Positions 11,525 through 23,340 of a DNA stretch of 64,000 nt are shown here, piece by piece. The stretch is from Termitomyces sp. T153 (lineage: Eukaryota > Basidiomycota > Agaricomycetes > Agaricales > Lyophyllaceae), in the NCBI GenBank assembly GCA_018296165.2, contig JACKQL020000030.1, positions 124,001 to 188,000 on the forward strand, given 5' to 3'. Numbering within the stretch: position 1 is the stretch's first letter; the number at the start of each line of letters is the position of its first letter. A model generated the notes under the pieces. That model was not told where the DNA came from. It was given only the letters and a program-made list of their open reading frames with translations, and did not search any database. The translations under genes and the position numbers were made by a program.

Positions 11525-12210
11525 AACACCACCTGATTTTCTATCAGACTCTGGTCCCTGTAAGGGCAACCTCCAGAGCAGTGGATCAGAGTCATGCAGG
11601 TAGCAGAGGGGAATTTGAAGTATATTAGTGGAGTAGACAATGATACAATCAGTAACTAATCACCTAGCAGAGGGAAATCCAAAGAGAACAAGTCTAAGGA
11701 TCCCTGCTGCTCAGTGCAGTACATCAGCAGGTGGCAGAGGCATGGGAACTACTGTACAGAAGACTGGAGCTGCTCCTAACCCTGGGGCAATGATTGCTGA
11801 GGTAATACAGAGAACTCCACAGTAGTCCAGAGATCTCTGGGGTTTTAGAAAGAGCCCCAGAGACATAAAACAAGCTGCAGAGGTGCTGGAACCAGTCATG
11901 GAGGTTGGAAATGGAAGTCCTCTGACAGTCCCACTCCCATTGCTTGCATGACCCTCAATTGCCCCACACTCCCAGCACTTGCCCCTGGACTTGTGCCCAC
12001 CAAACCCCTAAGCCTGACCCTTATTCACACTTTGCCTTAGACTTCCCCAGACTTCCCCAGGACTTGCTCAGACCACCCCCAAGTCTATCCTTGCAAGTAT
12101 CTGACATCCAGACTCCTCTGGAATGCAAGGTTATAAATGCAGGACATTTCATCTGCCTAGTGAGGATTTGCCCAGTTAAGCTGAGCCCCTGTGGTCAGCA
12201 GAACCTGACA
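11525..12210 (+). repeat. LTR-A 3' fragment carrying an LTR-B insertion
   Basis: The left part (ATCAGACTCTGGTCCC) and the right part (11933-12210, ending CAGAACCTGACA) match the 3' half of LTR-A around its TAAGCTGAGCCCC and GGTCAG motifs. They are separated by the LTR-B copy at 11559-11927. The 5' half of LTR-A is missing and LINE sequence abuts it. Confidence 0.7.
11559..11927 (-). mobile_element. Solo LTR-B, copy 1
   Basis: 369 bp, starting TGTAAGGGCAACCTC and ending TCCTCTGACA as written; the natural orientation is the reverse, as shown by the 3' LTR of GyB. Perfect 5-bp target duplication GTCCC at 11554-11558 and 11928-11932. It sits inside an LTR-A fragment, so LTR-B moved after this LTR-A copy was in place. 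Confidence 0.9.
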
Positions 12211-12936
12211 GTTCCAGGGGTAAGGAGCATTTTTGGAGGCCTCTGCATGGCAAGATCCACTCCATAGTATATTCTTTCATCCTCCTTAGGTGAGACTGAT
12301 GGCTGATCTCAGTTTGGTGCCATTGATTAGCAGATGCTGGGTCAAAAGCAGTGGGGCCTGATAGTTTCACTTTGGGTTTTTTTCCATTCATGCAACAGGT
12401 TACTCTCATGCAATGGTTCTTGCACTTGTACCACCACCACCATCACCCAGGTGAGCATTTTACTTGCTCCATCACCATATCTCACCATCCCTCATACTTT
12501 TCACAGAATAGTGATTGCTTAACCATCTTTTGTTATTCTTTTTCCACACATCACTATCTATGGAAGTATAGCCTTTTTTATCTGATAAGTTGATAGCTTA
12601 TTGAATCTTCCACAGAACTATAACAAACTCACTATATAAAAAATATTCTATCTAGTGGAGTTTGTTTCTCACAGTAAGCAGAACACAGTACATTTGCAAG
12701 CACCAGTCAGCTTATCAGTTAGTCTTGATTAATGGGACTCAATTCCTTGAGTTGTACCATTTTTCTTCACACACACTCTCACCTGACTCTTAGTCTTGGT
12801 ATTCACCTCTTGTTGAATACTTACAGTTTATAAACTCATATTTTCAGTTTGTACTTTTTCTTATCAATTAGGACATAGTCAAACAGCCCTAGCACATTGC
12901 TTTGTCAAAATAAAAAGAGGTTGCTTTCCAGCAGCC
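12211..12936. other. No gene seen; possible internal leader of an LTR-A element
   Basis: The stretch directly follows the 3' end of an LTR-A copy, so its start could be primer-binding/leader sequence of that element (GTTCCAGGGGTAAGGAGC). The rest is AT-rich without a supported ORF. Confidence 0.35.
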
Positions 12937-13303
12937 TGTAAGGGCAACTTCTGGGGCAGCAGATCTGGATCATGCAGCTAGCAGAGGGAAATCCAAAGTA
13001 ATATAGCAAGTAGACAATGATACAACAGTAACTAATCACCTAGCAGAAGGAAATCCAAAGAGAACAAGTCTAAGGATCCCCACTGCTCAGTGTAGTGCAT
13101 CAATGGGCAGTGGAGGCATGGGAATGGCTATATAGAAGACTGGAGCTACTCCTAACCCTATGGGAGTGACCAATGAGGTAATACAGACAGTTCCACAGAT
13201 TTCTGGAGATCTCCATGGGTCTGAAATGAGCTCTGGAGATGTCAAGTGAGCTGCAGAGGCACTGTAACAAACCATGGAAGTCAGAAATGGAAGTCCCCTG
13301 ACA
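12937..13303 (-). mobile_element. Solo LTR-B, copy 2
   Basis: 367 bp, starting TGTAAGGGCAACTTC and ending TCCCCTGACA, with perfect target duplication CAGCC at 12932-12936 and 13304-13308. It aligns along its length with copy 1 and with the split copy at 61200-62246. Confidence 0.9.
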
Positions 13304-13690
13304 CAGCCATTACATGCTAAACTTCATTATCTTATCAACAAAAATACTTACCCCATCTGAATGACAAGTTGCAGAGCACAGACAAGCCAATCATTATGGG
13401 AGCATTGTTCATGTGCAATCTCAACATGATCATGATTACAATGCAGTTGCTGTACCAATAGCTCACAAAGCTGGCATGTGACTTTGCCAAGTGATCTTAA
13501 TCACCCAATTGTGGTAATCTCTGAAGGCCAGGAACTTTCAAGCATAATATTGCCTCTGCCTTATGGAGCTGTTGCTACACCTCTACCATGTTGCTGTGAG
13601 AGTATATGCAAGAATAAGATATAATTTTCTATAAAAAAATCAAGTCAGTGGGGATGTAATTATCAAATACACATCAGGTGTGTAGCAGAC

Positions 13691-14090
13691 AGATAACCAG
13701 AAAGAGCAAAAATTCAAGACAAGGTCTGGCTATATTGTTGATTCCTCATCATGTGCATAAGGAAAAGGTAACTGGAAGCAAGGTCTGGCTATATCATTGA
13801 TTCCTCATCACATGCATCATCACATGCATAAGAAAAAGGTAACCAGAAGGGAGCAAAAACTGAAGACAAGGTCTGGCTATATTGTTAATCCTCATCATGT
13901 GCATAAGGAAAAGGTGACTAAAAGGAAGCAAAAATTGAAGACAAGGTCCAGCTATATATCATCAGTTTCCATCATGTGCATAGCAAGAAGGTGACCAGAA
14001 GGGAGCAAAGATTGAAGACAGCCTCCAGCTATAATGTCAGCTATACATCATGTGAAAGTCATATTGGAACAAATTTTGAAGACAAAATTT
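13691..14090. repeat. Minisatellite, about five units of roughly 75 bp
   Basis: Degenerate units share the words ACAAGGTCTGGCTATAT, CATCATGTGCATA, AAAAGGTGAC and GGAGCAAAAATTGAAG. Unit starts lie near 13720, 13780, 13868, 13940 and 14020. One frame through the array stays open (13797-13994), which reflects the repeat rather than a gene. Confidence 0.8.
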
Positions 14091-14240
14091 GGTGGGGGAT
14101 CAAGGAGTAAAGCCTTGGCTACTTTGTAGACCTTGGAACATTTACTTATGGTACCATAGATCAGATTAACTAAGTATGTATTTATTTAGGTACTTGATAG
14201 AGTCATTACATGCAGACTGAGGATCAGACTAACTAAGTCT

Positions 14241-14506
14241 TGTTGCAGTTGGACTATGTTATACCATGCCTCATACCTAGTTAGGTAGTATCTCCTTATA
14301 TTCTGTTCTTTAATTTGTGTCCCCACTTTCCTTTCTTCATTTGTCAGTCTTTATGTTAAACCCTATTTTGGTCCTTAGAAATCTGTTTCTGGACCAATTG
14401 TCACCCTCAGCTGTCTGCACTACTGCAAGACTCTGAGGGCAAGCATCTACACTACCTATTGTAGCACTTGGAACTTACTAGATCTTGTAAGAGTATCCCT
14501 GAGACC
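14241..14506 (+). repeat. 5' LTR of the copia element (shortened)
   Basis: It begins TGTTG and aligns with the 3' LTR at 18645-18893 up to CTAGATCTTGTA, then diverges. The final part of the LTR and the usual primer-binding site are therefore lost or replaced. Compared with the 3' LTR, CpG sites at 18792-18860 appear here as TG or CA. Confidence 0.8.
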
Positions 14507-14589
14507 CTAGCAGGATTGATGGAGTGGCACTCAGCAATATCATCTGCTAAAGAGTAGGATGTCTGGAATGTGTGGGTGATGGGCCTCAT

Positions 14590-17500
14590 CATTAAGAATT
14601 GCAAAACCCAGTCAGCCTAAGAATAAAGATGAATGAGACAGCAGTCAAGGCATGGGCAACACTCACTGAGGCCTATAGCACAGCATCCAACCTTGCTGCA
14701 GCAGGAGCTGAGAAGCACTTACAAGAGGCTCAACTCACTGAAAATGGAGACTTCCCCAAACACATCAAGGACCTCCACACAAAATGGAACAAGACAGTCA
14801 GGAAGGGAGCCACTATCTCTGATATGGCTTTCTGATCCATTGTCATTGGGTCTCTCCCAGAGTCATGGGACATAATTGTTGTGAGCCTCTATGCCACAAC
14901 CTCATCAACCCAACTCATCTCTAGACTCACCATCCACTGGAATTGGGTCAAGGCACAAAAACTCACAGGTTCCTCAGCCACAGCCCTACAGGCAAAAACT
15001 ACCTTTGGAACCCAAAATCCCAAGCTGGTCTGCACCAACAAGAACTGAAAAAGGACTGGGCACACTATAGGAAACTGCTACTGGAAGGGAGGGAAAAAGA
15101 AAGGCCAATCTCCTTCTAACTTTCAAAATAGGGACCATGCCTTGGTGACCCTGAAGGCAGCAAATGCCACTAATGTCATGTCAGGCACACCCACAGCTAA
15201 CTTTACAAACACCAATCCTGAGATTGCCAACCCTCAGGTCACCTATGCCCTAGTGGCCCATAACTGAGAGAAATGAACAGGAGAACCTCACCAATGACCC
15301 TGGCAATGCCCTTGCCCTGAGAGTGGTGGTCCAGCATATTCTGACTTACATGGGCTCAGGCACAAGCAATCACTGTTTTGTATCCTGCAAAGTCTTCTCA
15401 GACTACTCTGTACTATAGGTACCCTGCCAATGACAAGGGGCAATGCACAATGCCACCTTCCATATCATAGGGCAAGGTACAGTTAGGAAGTCTGTAACTA
15501 GGGAGGTGAGACCATGTAACTGGTGTTTAAAAATGCACCACACACACCTGACCTCATGGCAAATCTTATTTCCATCAGGAAGTTTGATGCAGCAGGCTTC
15601 TTGGTGCTGTTTAGCCATGGGAGGGCCACATTCTGTGACCCCACTGGCTGGCACATTCTGGTCGGCCAAGGTGCAAATGGAATGTACATACTAGATGCAC
15701 TCAACCTGCTGACTCCAGCCAGCACATGCACAATAATCACCTTGGCTATCAGTGTTCCAGTGACCCTGGATGGGTGGCACTGCAGGTTTGCCCACATGGG
15801 AGTCACTAGCATCAGGACCATGGTGAAAAAGGGGCTGGTCAATGGGCTCATGACCAAAGGGCCACTTGAGGTTTAAGGTATATGTGTGAGGACTGTGTTC
15901 ATGGGAAGCACACCATGCACCTATACAATGGTGACCACCAGATGGAGAGACACCCAAACAATTATGTGCACTTGGACCTGTGGGGCCCAGCCTCAACATT
16001 GTTCTTGTGGTGCACTGTACCTCATGCTTTCCATTGACAACAATACATCTTGCATGACTGGGTACTATCTAGGCAGGAAGGCAGCCATGTCCATCCTGGT
16101 GGCCTTCAAAACCTGTTATGCAGAGTCTGAGCACCAGACAGGTTGCAAGCTCCTGATCATGTGCATAGATGCTGGTAATGAATGGCTCACCAAGCTCTGG
16201 ATAGAGTATTACACAAAACACAGGATATTGATCAAGCCAATGGTGCCCTATGCACATGCACAGAATGGTTTTGTCAAACAATGCATCAGGATCATGATAG
16301 AGGGAGTTTGATGCATACTAGCCAACAGATGCTTGCCAAAGTTGTTGTGGGTAAAGGCAGCCACAACACAGATCTACATTTGAAACCAACTACCATCTGC
16401 ATGCAGTGTTGACTGGGTGCCTGAGGAGAGTTGGACAAACAAACAACAAAATGTTGCTCACCTCCACCCTTTTGGGTACATTGCCTTTGCTAAAGTACCT
16501 GAGGAATTGGTGAAGTCTAAGCTGGACCCTCACTCAGTCAAGTACATGTTTGTTGTGTACTCTAGAGGAGGGTACCAACTCTACAACCACACCACACAAT
16601 CCATCATAACCTTGAGGAACATAATCTTCAATGAAGGGCATGGGCACAGATCTCTTACTGTTCTTGACAATGTGGACCCCCTTTTCGGCACAACAGAGGC
16701 AGTGCATAGAGCTGCAGGCATAGTGGTTTGCAGACAACTGGTGGTGCCACATATATCTGAAAATAGTCAGCCCCTTCATCCCATGCCCCCAGCCACCAAG
16801 GACATCTCCAGCCCTGACCCAGTGGCAGTACTCATGATTGGCACCCAAGGGACCCCTGATGCACCAGCCAAACAGACAGCCACACACAAGGCACCTGCAC
16901 TAGGCAGTCTGAGCACCTGCATGCTAAGCAGCTAACAGGACACATGCCAGCTCAGACAATGCAACCTGAGGACTGACCCTTGGTAGCTTCTGATGCCAGC
17001 ACTTTTCTGGCCTAACTCAGTGCAATTTATGACCCTGCTGACAACACTCACTTTCCCTGGACCTATGAAGAGGCCATGAAGCACTCTGACCTTTGGGCCC
17101 CTATAATGGAAGAGGAGCTCAGTGTGATGGAGGAGAGGGGGTGTTCAAGCTTGTGGATGAGTTGGAGGTGCCAGAGGAGAAGACCATAGTTGGATGTAAA
17201 AGGGTTGATTCCTTGAAGTACAATGCTGAGGGCAACATAGTGCATTGGAAGGCCCAACTCATGGCCAAGGGCTACTCCCAGGTCTTTGGGGAGGACTACA
17301 AGGAAACCTATGCAGCTGTGGTGCCTGAAGTCCCTCTGGATGTTGATTGCAGTGGCTGCAGAGCTTGGTTGTACAATCTGGCAGGTGGATTTTGTTGCAG
17401 CTTACCCTTAATAGCATGCTGGAGTATGACATGTACATCAACTTACCTCTGGGCTTCCCAGGAGGGGAGGGGAAGAAAGGACTACTCCTGAAAACCCTGT

Positions 17501-18640
17501 ACAGGCTGATGCGGGGAGGTAGAGACTGGCTTTGGACACTGAACATGGCATACAGCAGGCTGGGCTACTGGACATTGTGCACAGACTTGTGTGTACAATT
17601 GAAGGAGGAGGATGGCACACATACAATAACAAACACCTTCAACAACAATGTCTTGGGCATATTGACTAGCACTGAGGAGGCCAAATGAGGAAAGCAGGAG
17701 CTAGGAGAGATTTATGATATCAAGGACTTAGGTGAGCCTTCCTATATCTTGGGGATGGCTATCAAACACAATAAGACCACCAGGGTCATCTCCTTGTTGC
17801 AACATGCCTACTTACAGTGGGTACTGGAATGCTTTGGCCTCAACTATTGCAACCAACACTCCACCCCACTCCCAAGCAATGTCAGACTTACCAAGGCCAT
17901 GTCACCACAAAACAAAGCTAATCAAAAGTACATGCTTGACAAGCCATACTGAAAACTGCTGGGCTCACTGATGTGGGCTCAGGTCACTACCCACCCAGAC
18001 TTGTCCTATGCAGTTGGCATTCTCACCTGTTTTCAGTACAACTCCAGCCCCACATACTGAAAACACTGGTCCATGTGGTCAGGTATGTGAAGGAGACTCT
18101 GGACTATAAGCTCACCTATTTCAAGGAGCTTTGTGGGACCCTTAGACCTAATGGCTTTGTAGATGCTGACTATGGAGGGGATCTTGACACCTGCAGATCA
18201 ATGGTGGGATACATGTTCATGATGGCAGGTGGGGCTGTTTCATGTTCATCAAAATGACAGAGCACTGTGGCCCTGAGTACCATGGAGGCTGAATACATGG
18301 GTATGGCCCATGGTACTCAGCAGGAGTTGGGGATGCACAACTTCCTCATTGAGATTGGACTACTGCAGCTTCTCCCAGCTACCTTGCTACCTTACAAGCT
18401 GACAACCTCTCCTCTATGGCACTTGCAGAATCAACAAAAGGGCACTCACATGCCAAGCACATTGACATCAAGTATCACTACATCTGCAAAACATGTCCAC
18501 AATGAGGACATACACATCAACCATGTTCCCTTCACTGAAAACATAGCCAACCTATTTACCAAGTCCTTACTCCATGCCACCTATGAGTATTTAGTTGGAA
18601 TCCTCAGCCTAAAAAACCAATGCAGTACAACTAGTCAGGG
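14590..18640 (+). pseudogene. Ty1/copia gag-pol, broken
   Basis: The order is gag, integrase, RT, RNase H, which defines copia. Gag: WATLTEAYSTASNLAAAGAE (14599-14835). Pre-integrase: DGWHCRFAHMGVTSIRTMVK (15523-15876). Integrase core: 15886-16311 with MLSIDNNTSCMTGYYLGRKA and MPYAHAQNGF-like PYAHAQNGFVKQ. RT: from about 17093, with LLKTLYRLMRGGRDW (17347-17688) and YILGMAIKHNKTTRV (17749). RNase H: FVDADYGGDLDTCRSMVGY and TMEAEYMGMAHGTQQ (17973-18650). Many stops and frameshifts are present. The RT catalytic Asp pair reads Asn-Asn before Val at 17644-17652, which fits GAC GAC GTC losing its CpGs. A polypurine tract (CAGGGGGAG, 18636-18644) directly precedes the 3' LTR. Confidence 0.85.
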
Positions 18641-18644
18641 GGAG

Positions 18645-19020
18645 TGTTGAGGCTGGACTATGCCATACCATGCCTCATACCCAATTAGGTAGTATCTCCT
18701 TATATTCCATTCTTTATTTTGCATCCCACTTTTCTTCGTTTATTTGCCAGTCTTTATGTTCAACCTTATTTTGGTCCCTAGAAATCTGTTTACGGACCGA
18801 TCGTCACCCTCAGCTGTCTGCACTACTGCGAGACTCTGAGGGTGAGCATCTACACTACCTATTGTAGCACTCGGCACTTACTAGATCTTGTAGATTTAAT
18901 CTTTGTATTATTCTACAGGTATAATACAGCTGTCTGCACTACTACGAGACTCTGAGGATCTAATCTTTGTATTATTATACAAGTCTGTGTTTATTTAGGC
19001 CCTAAGTTTGGATTCCAACA
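18645..19020 (+). repeat. 3' LTR of the copia element
   Basis: 376 bp, starting TGTTG and ending CAACA, a short terminal inverted repeat. It contains an internal partial duplication: CTGTCTGCACTACT-CGAGAC occurs at about 18815 and 18930, and the word TAATCTTTGTATTATT occurs on both sides of the second copy. From 18735 rightwards CpG dinucleotides are kept, whereas the 5' LTR has lost them at the same sites. Confidence 0.85.
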
Positions 19021-19023
19021 ACA

Positions 19024-20520
19024 TGAATTCTAACAGGTCTAGCAAAGGCAAACTCAAAGTTTTCGGCAAGGGTCCGTCACAATCAGCCAAAGTTCAAATG
19101 CTTAGCCAAGCAGAAATACGTGCCTTCCACAACACCAGAGCAGAGCAATCCATGAGCATTGTCAGAGTTCATCCAATCTTTCACTAAACATCAATGGAAA
19201 TGCTGATTTTCGTGATTCCAGCTTGCAGTGACGATAGATAGGATGCACTTCACAAAATAGATTTTCTCGAAGAGATGCAAGATAGCGTCAGTGATGATTG
19301 GGTAGATATCAAGGCAGTCCTGGATGGCACAACTGCGATCAACGTCAGCCATGCAGGTGGAGAATTTCAAGATTTACTTGATAAAGAATGCACCCATGAA
19401 GAAAACAAAAGGACTATTGCTCACATCATGATTTCACCATTTGTGGGTTTGCCACACAATGGTAAATGCCTACTTGAGGTGGAGCAAGGAGTGCTGTGTC
19501 TCAGGAACTCGGATTGCGGCTCCACTGAGCCACCTGGATAGGCCTTTTCTCTTGAATTACTGCATCCTGGTGGATCTCTTTGGTACGTTGCATTATATAC
19601 CCTGCCGCACTTTGTCTCACTTCAGGCATGAAGAAACCTATATATATGACGTACTTATGCTCAAAGGAGGTGAAATGATTGCTGCCTCTCTGGTTGGGCA
19701 AGTCCTAACTCCGTCGACGCCATACCAACCAACTGTCGCATTCTCAACATGAGTGATTGAACTTTATCGGACCTGCCACTTATGTTGCCCTCACTTCGCT
19801 ATACAACCATTCGTTGAGAGTCTCTGCGATCTTCTTATATACCAGCTTCGACGATACAATTTGCACAACCACAAGTGCCGACCTCAGTAACAACTATCAC
19901 ACTGTCCACAGGTTCGTTACCACTATTTTTGCCTGTACATGACCTAATTGTTTTACAAACAGTTGCAACCTGGGCCAGCAAGAAGGCTACATAAAACGAT
20001 GCCTACAGTGGAAGTTGTGGGTCATATACTGAATATATGGATGAGTGAATGTCAAATTTATGAACAAACCAAAGCACTGAGCATTCTCTAGAAATTTCGC
20101 AATGAAAGAGTGGCTCCAGTCCAACCCTGGTGGGACAAAGCTTTGGACTCTATTTCCAGTCTTTATCGGCATCGACACGCAAGGTTAGAAGGGTTCATAG
20201 TCTCACGAATGTTTTGACTCCTCTGATCTTTTCTTTTGCGCCTGATAGATATTTGAAGCTCAGGCAAAAATGCGGTTTGTTAACTCAGTGTCCATCGTAC
20301 TCGAGTCTAAGTCTTGTCTAATTTTCAGTTCCACGGAAGAAACTTACCAATGCCATCGAGCTTGCTGCAGAGAAACTAGCATCGTCACAAGTACGCAACT
20401 GTGAGATTTATTCCATAGACTTTAAGTAATTACAATGAACGGCGCAGATGAAGCAATTGACAAGCAGAACCTCGTCAAGGCAACCCCAGAGAAGGACATG
20501 ATTATGGAATGACAGGTTTT
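19024..20520 (+). pseudogene. KDZ-type (Kyakuja-Dileera-Zisupton) transposase remnant
   Basis: The frame at 19275-19541 reads ISHAGGE-like NVSHAGGEFQDLL and KRTIAHIMISPFVGLP. After a frameshift, 19441-19752 reads NYCILVDLFGTLHYIPCRTL, then HFRHEETYIYDVLMLKGGEM and GQVLTPSTPYQPTVAFST; then VIELYRTCHL and CPHFAIQPFVESLCDLL. By family knowledge these match the N-terminal half of fungal KDZ transposases. The C-terminal catalytic half is not recognisable, so the copy is truncated. CpG content is normal and most stops are not CGA-derived. No terminal repeats were found. A rapidly evolving fungal single-copy gene is a less likely alternative. Confidence 0.6.
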
Positions 20521-21030
20521 TGGGTTCAAGGCTGTTTCATGAGGATTCCTAAGTTACAATGGATTGATGGATAGGGATTGCGTCAGGAAAAGGAGCGAGC
20601 ATGCAATGGGATGAGAACGCATGGAACAAATTGTACTTGATGTCAACCAATGTAACATACGAAATGCTCTGTCATTTCGACACATTTTCTTTCTTCCTAA
20701 TGCAAGAGAAATTAATAATAATATTCTTTAAAGACGGAATAGATATTCATCCAGCACCTGAGACATTATTCTACATCGTGTGTACTATACCGTGTGGAAT
20801 GTCTGGTCTGCTAATAACGTGACTTTTGATTAGGGCAGTCGTAACTTTCTTCCAATCGGTATAGTTGTTATATGAGACGAGTTCGCTGAGCATCTTCAAG
20901 ATGTAAGCAAACGTTACACATTGGATGGATTTGAGTTTCCCTAGACAATTTGTTGATAGAAATTTTATAGTAATATAACATTTCAACACTCCAACACGAA
21001 AACGAAAACTGTTTCATTGCCGCCGTGCTC
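20521..21030. other. No gene seen; 3' flank of HsbA gene 1
   Basis: Intergenic, with ordinary CpG content and AT-rich patches that may carry the terminator of the minus-strand HsbA gene. No ORF with a recognisable domain. Confidence 0.4.
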
Positions 21031-21733
21031 TTAAGCGAAGTCAGAGAGGACTGGGGCGAAGGCAGCATCGACAGCGGCTATGAATTGTCCCACTGCTGGA
21101 GCTATGTTCGACTGTTCGACATCAATCTTCGGGACAACGGGATTCTGCAAATGACGTACTGAGGAACAGGCAGCTAACGCAGCTCCTGCAGCGTCCCCAG
21201 ACCCTTTGATCGTTGTAAGGTCCTGCAGGATAAGGGAAGTAGCGCCAAGTGTATCAAATTCTGGCTTCAGTGCGACAAAATCTTCCAAGGCCGTCTGGAT
21301 AGCAGGAGCTTGATCTTGAAGGATAGTGAGGATAGCTGAGGCATCACTATCAGAGAATGGGCAAGCGGCATTCTTTTACCAAATACTGATTACAATACGA
21401 ACAAAATGCGTGATTAGATAAAGGTACCCACAGTGATGTCATCTCCAAAAGCAACAAGGGCGTTATTGACATCGATGTCGGCAGAGTGAAGGTCCTATAT
21501 CAAGACGGGAATTTATGTAAGGATAAGAAACCTGGTCAGTCGTGTGGGGAAATAACGCATACCATAACCTGTTCGAGTGTAGCACCGCTGGCGGGGAAGG
21601 CTTCAAGCGCGGTGATTACGAGGGTTATATTGTGCGTAATGTCATTGCCGGCATTCTCCACCTGGACGGGGGTGGTTTGAGCAAAGGACAAAACAGCAAA
21701 GGAGGCAAGGACAAAGAGACTCTTCAATTGCAT
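21031..21733 (-). CDS. HsbA-type secreted hydrophobic-surface-binding protein, gene 1
   Basis: Four exons on the minus strand: 21563-21733, 21432-21494, 21160-21372 and 21031-21111, giving 175 residues. Introns of 68, 59 and 48 nt run GT to AG. The product starts with a signal peptide (MQLKSLFVLASFAVLSFAQ) and continues as a helix-rich HsbA domain: ITALEAFPASGATLEQVM, ALEDFVALKPEFDTLG, then AAVDAAFAPVLSDFA at the C-terminus. HsbA proteins are secreted and bind hydrophobic surfaces; the founding Aspergillus member recruits hydrolases, and a cell-wall role is likely here. The start is fixed by the signal peptide and the TATA box about 55 bp upstream. Exon lengths and intron positions match gene 2 at 52729-53447 (63-nt exon 2, 81-nt exon 4). 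No break is seen; the gene looks functional. Confidence 0.9.
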
Positions 21734-21786
21734 AGTAAAAAAATCTCGAGCGAGAGTTGTAACGATTTGTAAGAAATACTACGACC

Positions 21787-21796
21787 GTTTTATATG
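21787..21796 (-). promoter_or_regulatory. TATA-like box of HsbA gene 1
   Basis: Read on the minus strand the site is CATATAAAAC, about 55 bp upstream of the ATG. The paralogue has CATATAAAAT at 53501-53510, at a similar distance, so the two genes share a core promoter layout. Confidence 0.6.
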
Positions 21797-22568
21797 AGCT
21801 GGGAGGAACCAGTTATACCTCGGTCTGGCGGCCTAATGGTATCCGTTCTAAGCTTCATAAGGATGCCATTTCTCACCGGCAGGGAAGTATCGTGATGACC
21901 ATGGAATCGCTATAGGACATAGTACCTTTTTGGTCAATAGACAGAGAGTGAACAAGAATTCAGCTCTTCGTTGTTCCAACGAACTATTGAAGTTAAAGTC
22001 GCCAAACGATTAAATGTGCTCTACCCGCGGTGATTTTCTGCAGCTGCGTGGTACTACGGTAGGCACCTGAGACGGAAAATAACTCTGGAGCATCGAAAAG
22101 TCTGGGAACGATCATAGAGACAGGAAACACTGTACACTGCTTAGAAGCTTCAGCTCTGAATACCAGCTCGATGATGACTCAGATCGACAGAGTATTTCCC
22201 ATGGGTGTGATAAGAGAATCAGACATTCTATTATAAAGACGATGCAATCATGAAGCATTTTGCTTCCTCAAGAAATGAGGTACAAAAATGAAAGAGATCT
22301 AATTCAAACCCTGGAATCAGGTATGCGCTCTGATAGGACTCAGTTCCAAGCTTTACTTTTCACAAATTCTCGAGGTTTTGCATCAGCCGAAATCTGGGAA
22401 AAAATAGTACGCCCTGGTGAAGGCTTAGGGTGCACACCGTCCGTTTACGGCTAAAAACGGTCATGGTATCTGTGAATCGTGTCTTACTTATGACCAATCT
22501 CAAAACCTTTGACAGCACGGCACGGCCATTTTCCGAGGTCTACATAGACCGAGGTTTTACTTCCGTCC
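21797..22568. other. No gene seen; upstream region of HsbA gene 1
   Basis: CpG-normal intergenic DNA between the HsbA promoter and the left end of the DIRS-like element. It probably holds the upstream control region of HsbA gene 1. No coding potential recognised. Confidence 0.4.
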
Positions 22569-22592
22569 ATGATTTTTGTTGCCACGTGACAC
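22569..22592 (+). repeat. 24-bp direct repeat flanking the DIRS-like element, left copy
   Basis: It reads ATGATTTTTGTTGCC followed by ACGTGACAC. The right copy at 27462-27485 is identical except for CG to CA. It marks the element boundary, and is either a target sequence repeated on both sides or part of the recombination site. Confidence 0.75.
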
Positions 22593-22657
22593 GAATGTAT
22601 TTTGGTCGCCCTTGCTCTCTTGCACGGGTCCCGGGAAGGAAACCGCGCTCAAGCCGG
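22593..22657 (-). repeat. Repeat B2 of the DIRS/PAT-like element
   Basis: About 65 bp, matching 23274-23338 (B1) with two CpG-site differences. Read on the minus strand it begins GGCTTGAGCGC and ends CAAAATACATTC. It is the 3' terminal repeat in an A1-ORFs-B1-A2-B2 arrangement. Confidence 0.75.
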
Positions 22658-22759
22658 CACGGGCGAAGTAACTACAAGACAAGTGCTTATGCGATAAGAT
22701 AGAGTGAGAGTGAAACAATGTGAAAAAAGAGAGGGGTAAGTGGAAATGAGGGGTGGGAA

Positions 22760-23122
22760 AGAGAAAAAGCCGTCCTCCAAAGGACTGACGAGCTCTACGT
22801 GAGTGGTGAGAAGGAAGCAGGACGTAAGTAATGCAAACCTGATGAGCTCTACGTGAGTGGTGAGAAGGAAGCAGGACGTAAGTAATGCAAACCTGATGAG
22901 CTCTACGTGAGTGGTGAGAAGGAAGCAGGACGAAGATTAAGGAAAGCATAGCTGGGCTATATATGAGTATGTGACAATGAAAGAGGGCGGTGACAATGGG
23001 ACCATTGTCCTTGGTGCGATAATGGGATGTGATATGAGTGACGAGTTGAGACGCGATGCGTCGAGGGTCATACCAGGGTCGGTTCGCTTGCATAGACCTC
23101 GATCAATGCTTTGATCGATCCA
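22760..23122 (-). repeat. Repeat A2 of the DIRS/PAT-like element
   Basis: 363 bp, collinear with A1 at 27152-27461. It contains three copies of a 54-bp unit (core AGTGGTGAGAAGGAAGCAGG); A1 has two. CpG is intact here and lost in A1. The open minus-strand frame through this repeat (22557-23093) is a by-product, not a gene. Confidence 0.85.
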
Positions 23123-23273
23123 TCTATGCTCGGCTCACGACATGGGAGAGGAGGCAAAGTGTGGGAGAGTAGTGGAGGCTAAAGGTACCTTGAGAAGCGA
23201 AGAGTGGGAGTGGAGTGGAGGCTGAAGACACTTCGAGAGATTGACACGACAGTTCTGTAGACTTGCGGGCAAA

Positions 23274-23338
23274 AGAATGTATTTTGGTCACCCTTGCTCT
23301 CTTGCACGGGTCCCGGGAAGGAAACTGCGCTCAAGCCA
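23274..23338 (-). repeat. Repeat B1 of the DIRS/PAT-like element
   Basis: It starts directly after the stop codon of the tyrosine recombinase (about 23341-23343) and is a near-identical copy of B2. Confidence 0.75.
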
Positions 23339-23340
23339 TC

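Noticed and set aside
13797..13994. 65-residue His/Lys-rich ORF
   Set aside because: Produced by the minisatellite unit; no start context or homologue recognised.
22557..23093. 178-residue minus-strand ORF with repeated LLPSHHSRRAHQVC motifs
   Set aside because: It is an open frame through the 54-bp units of repeat A2; the same sequence in A1 does not keep it open.
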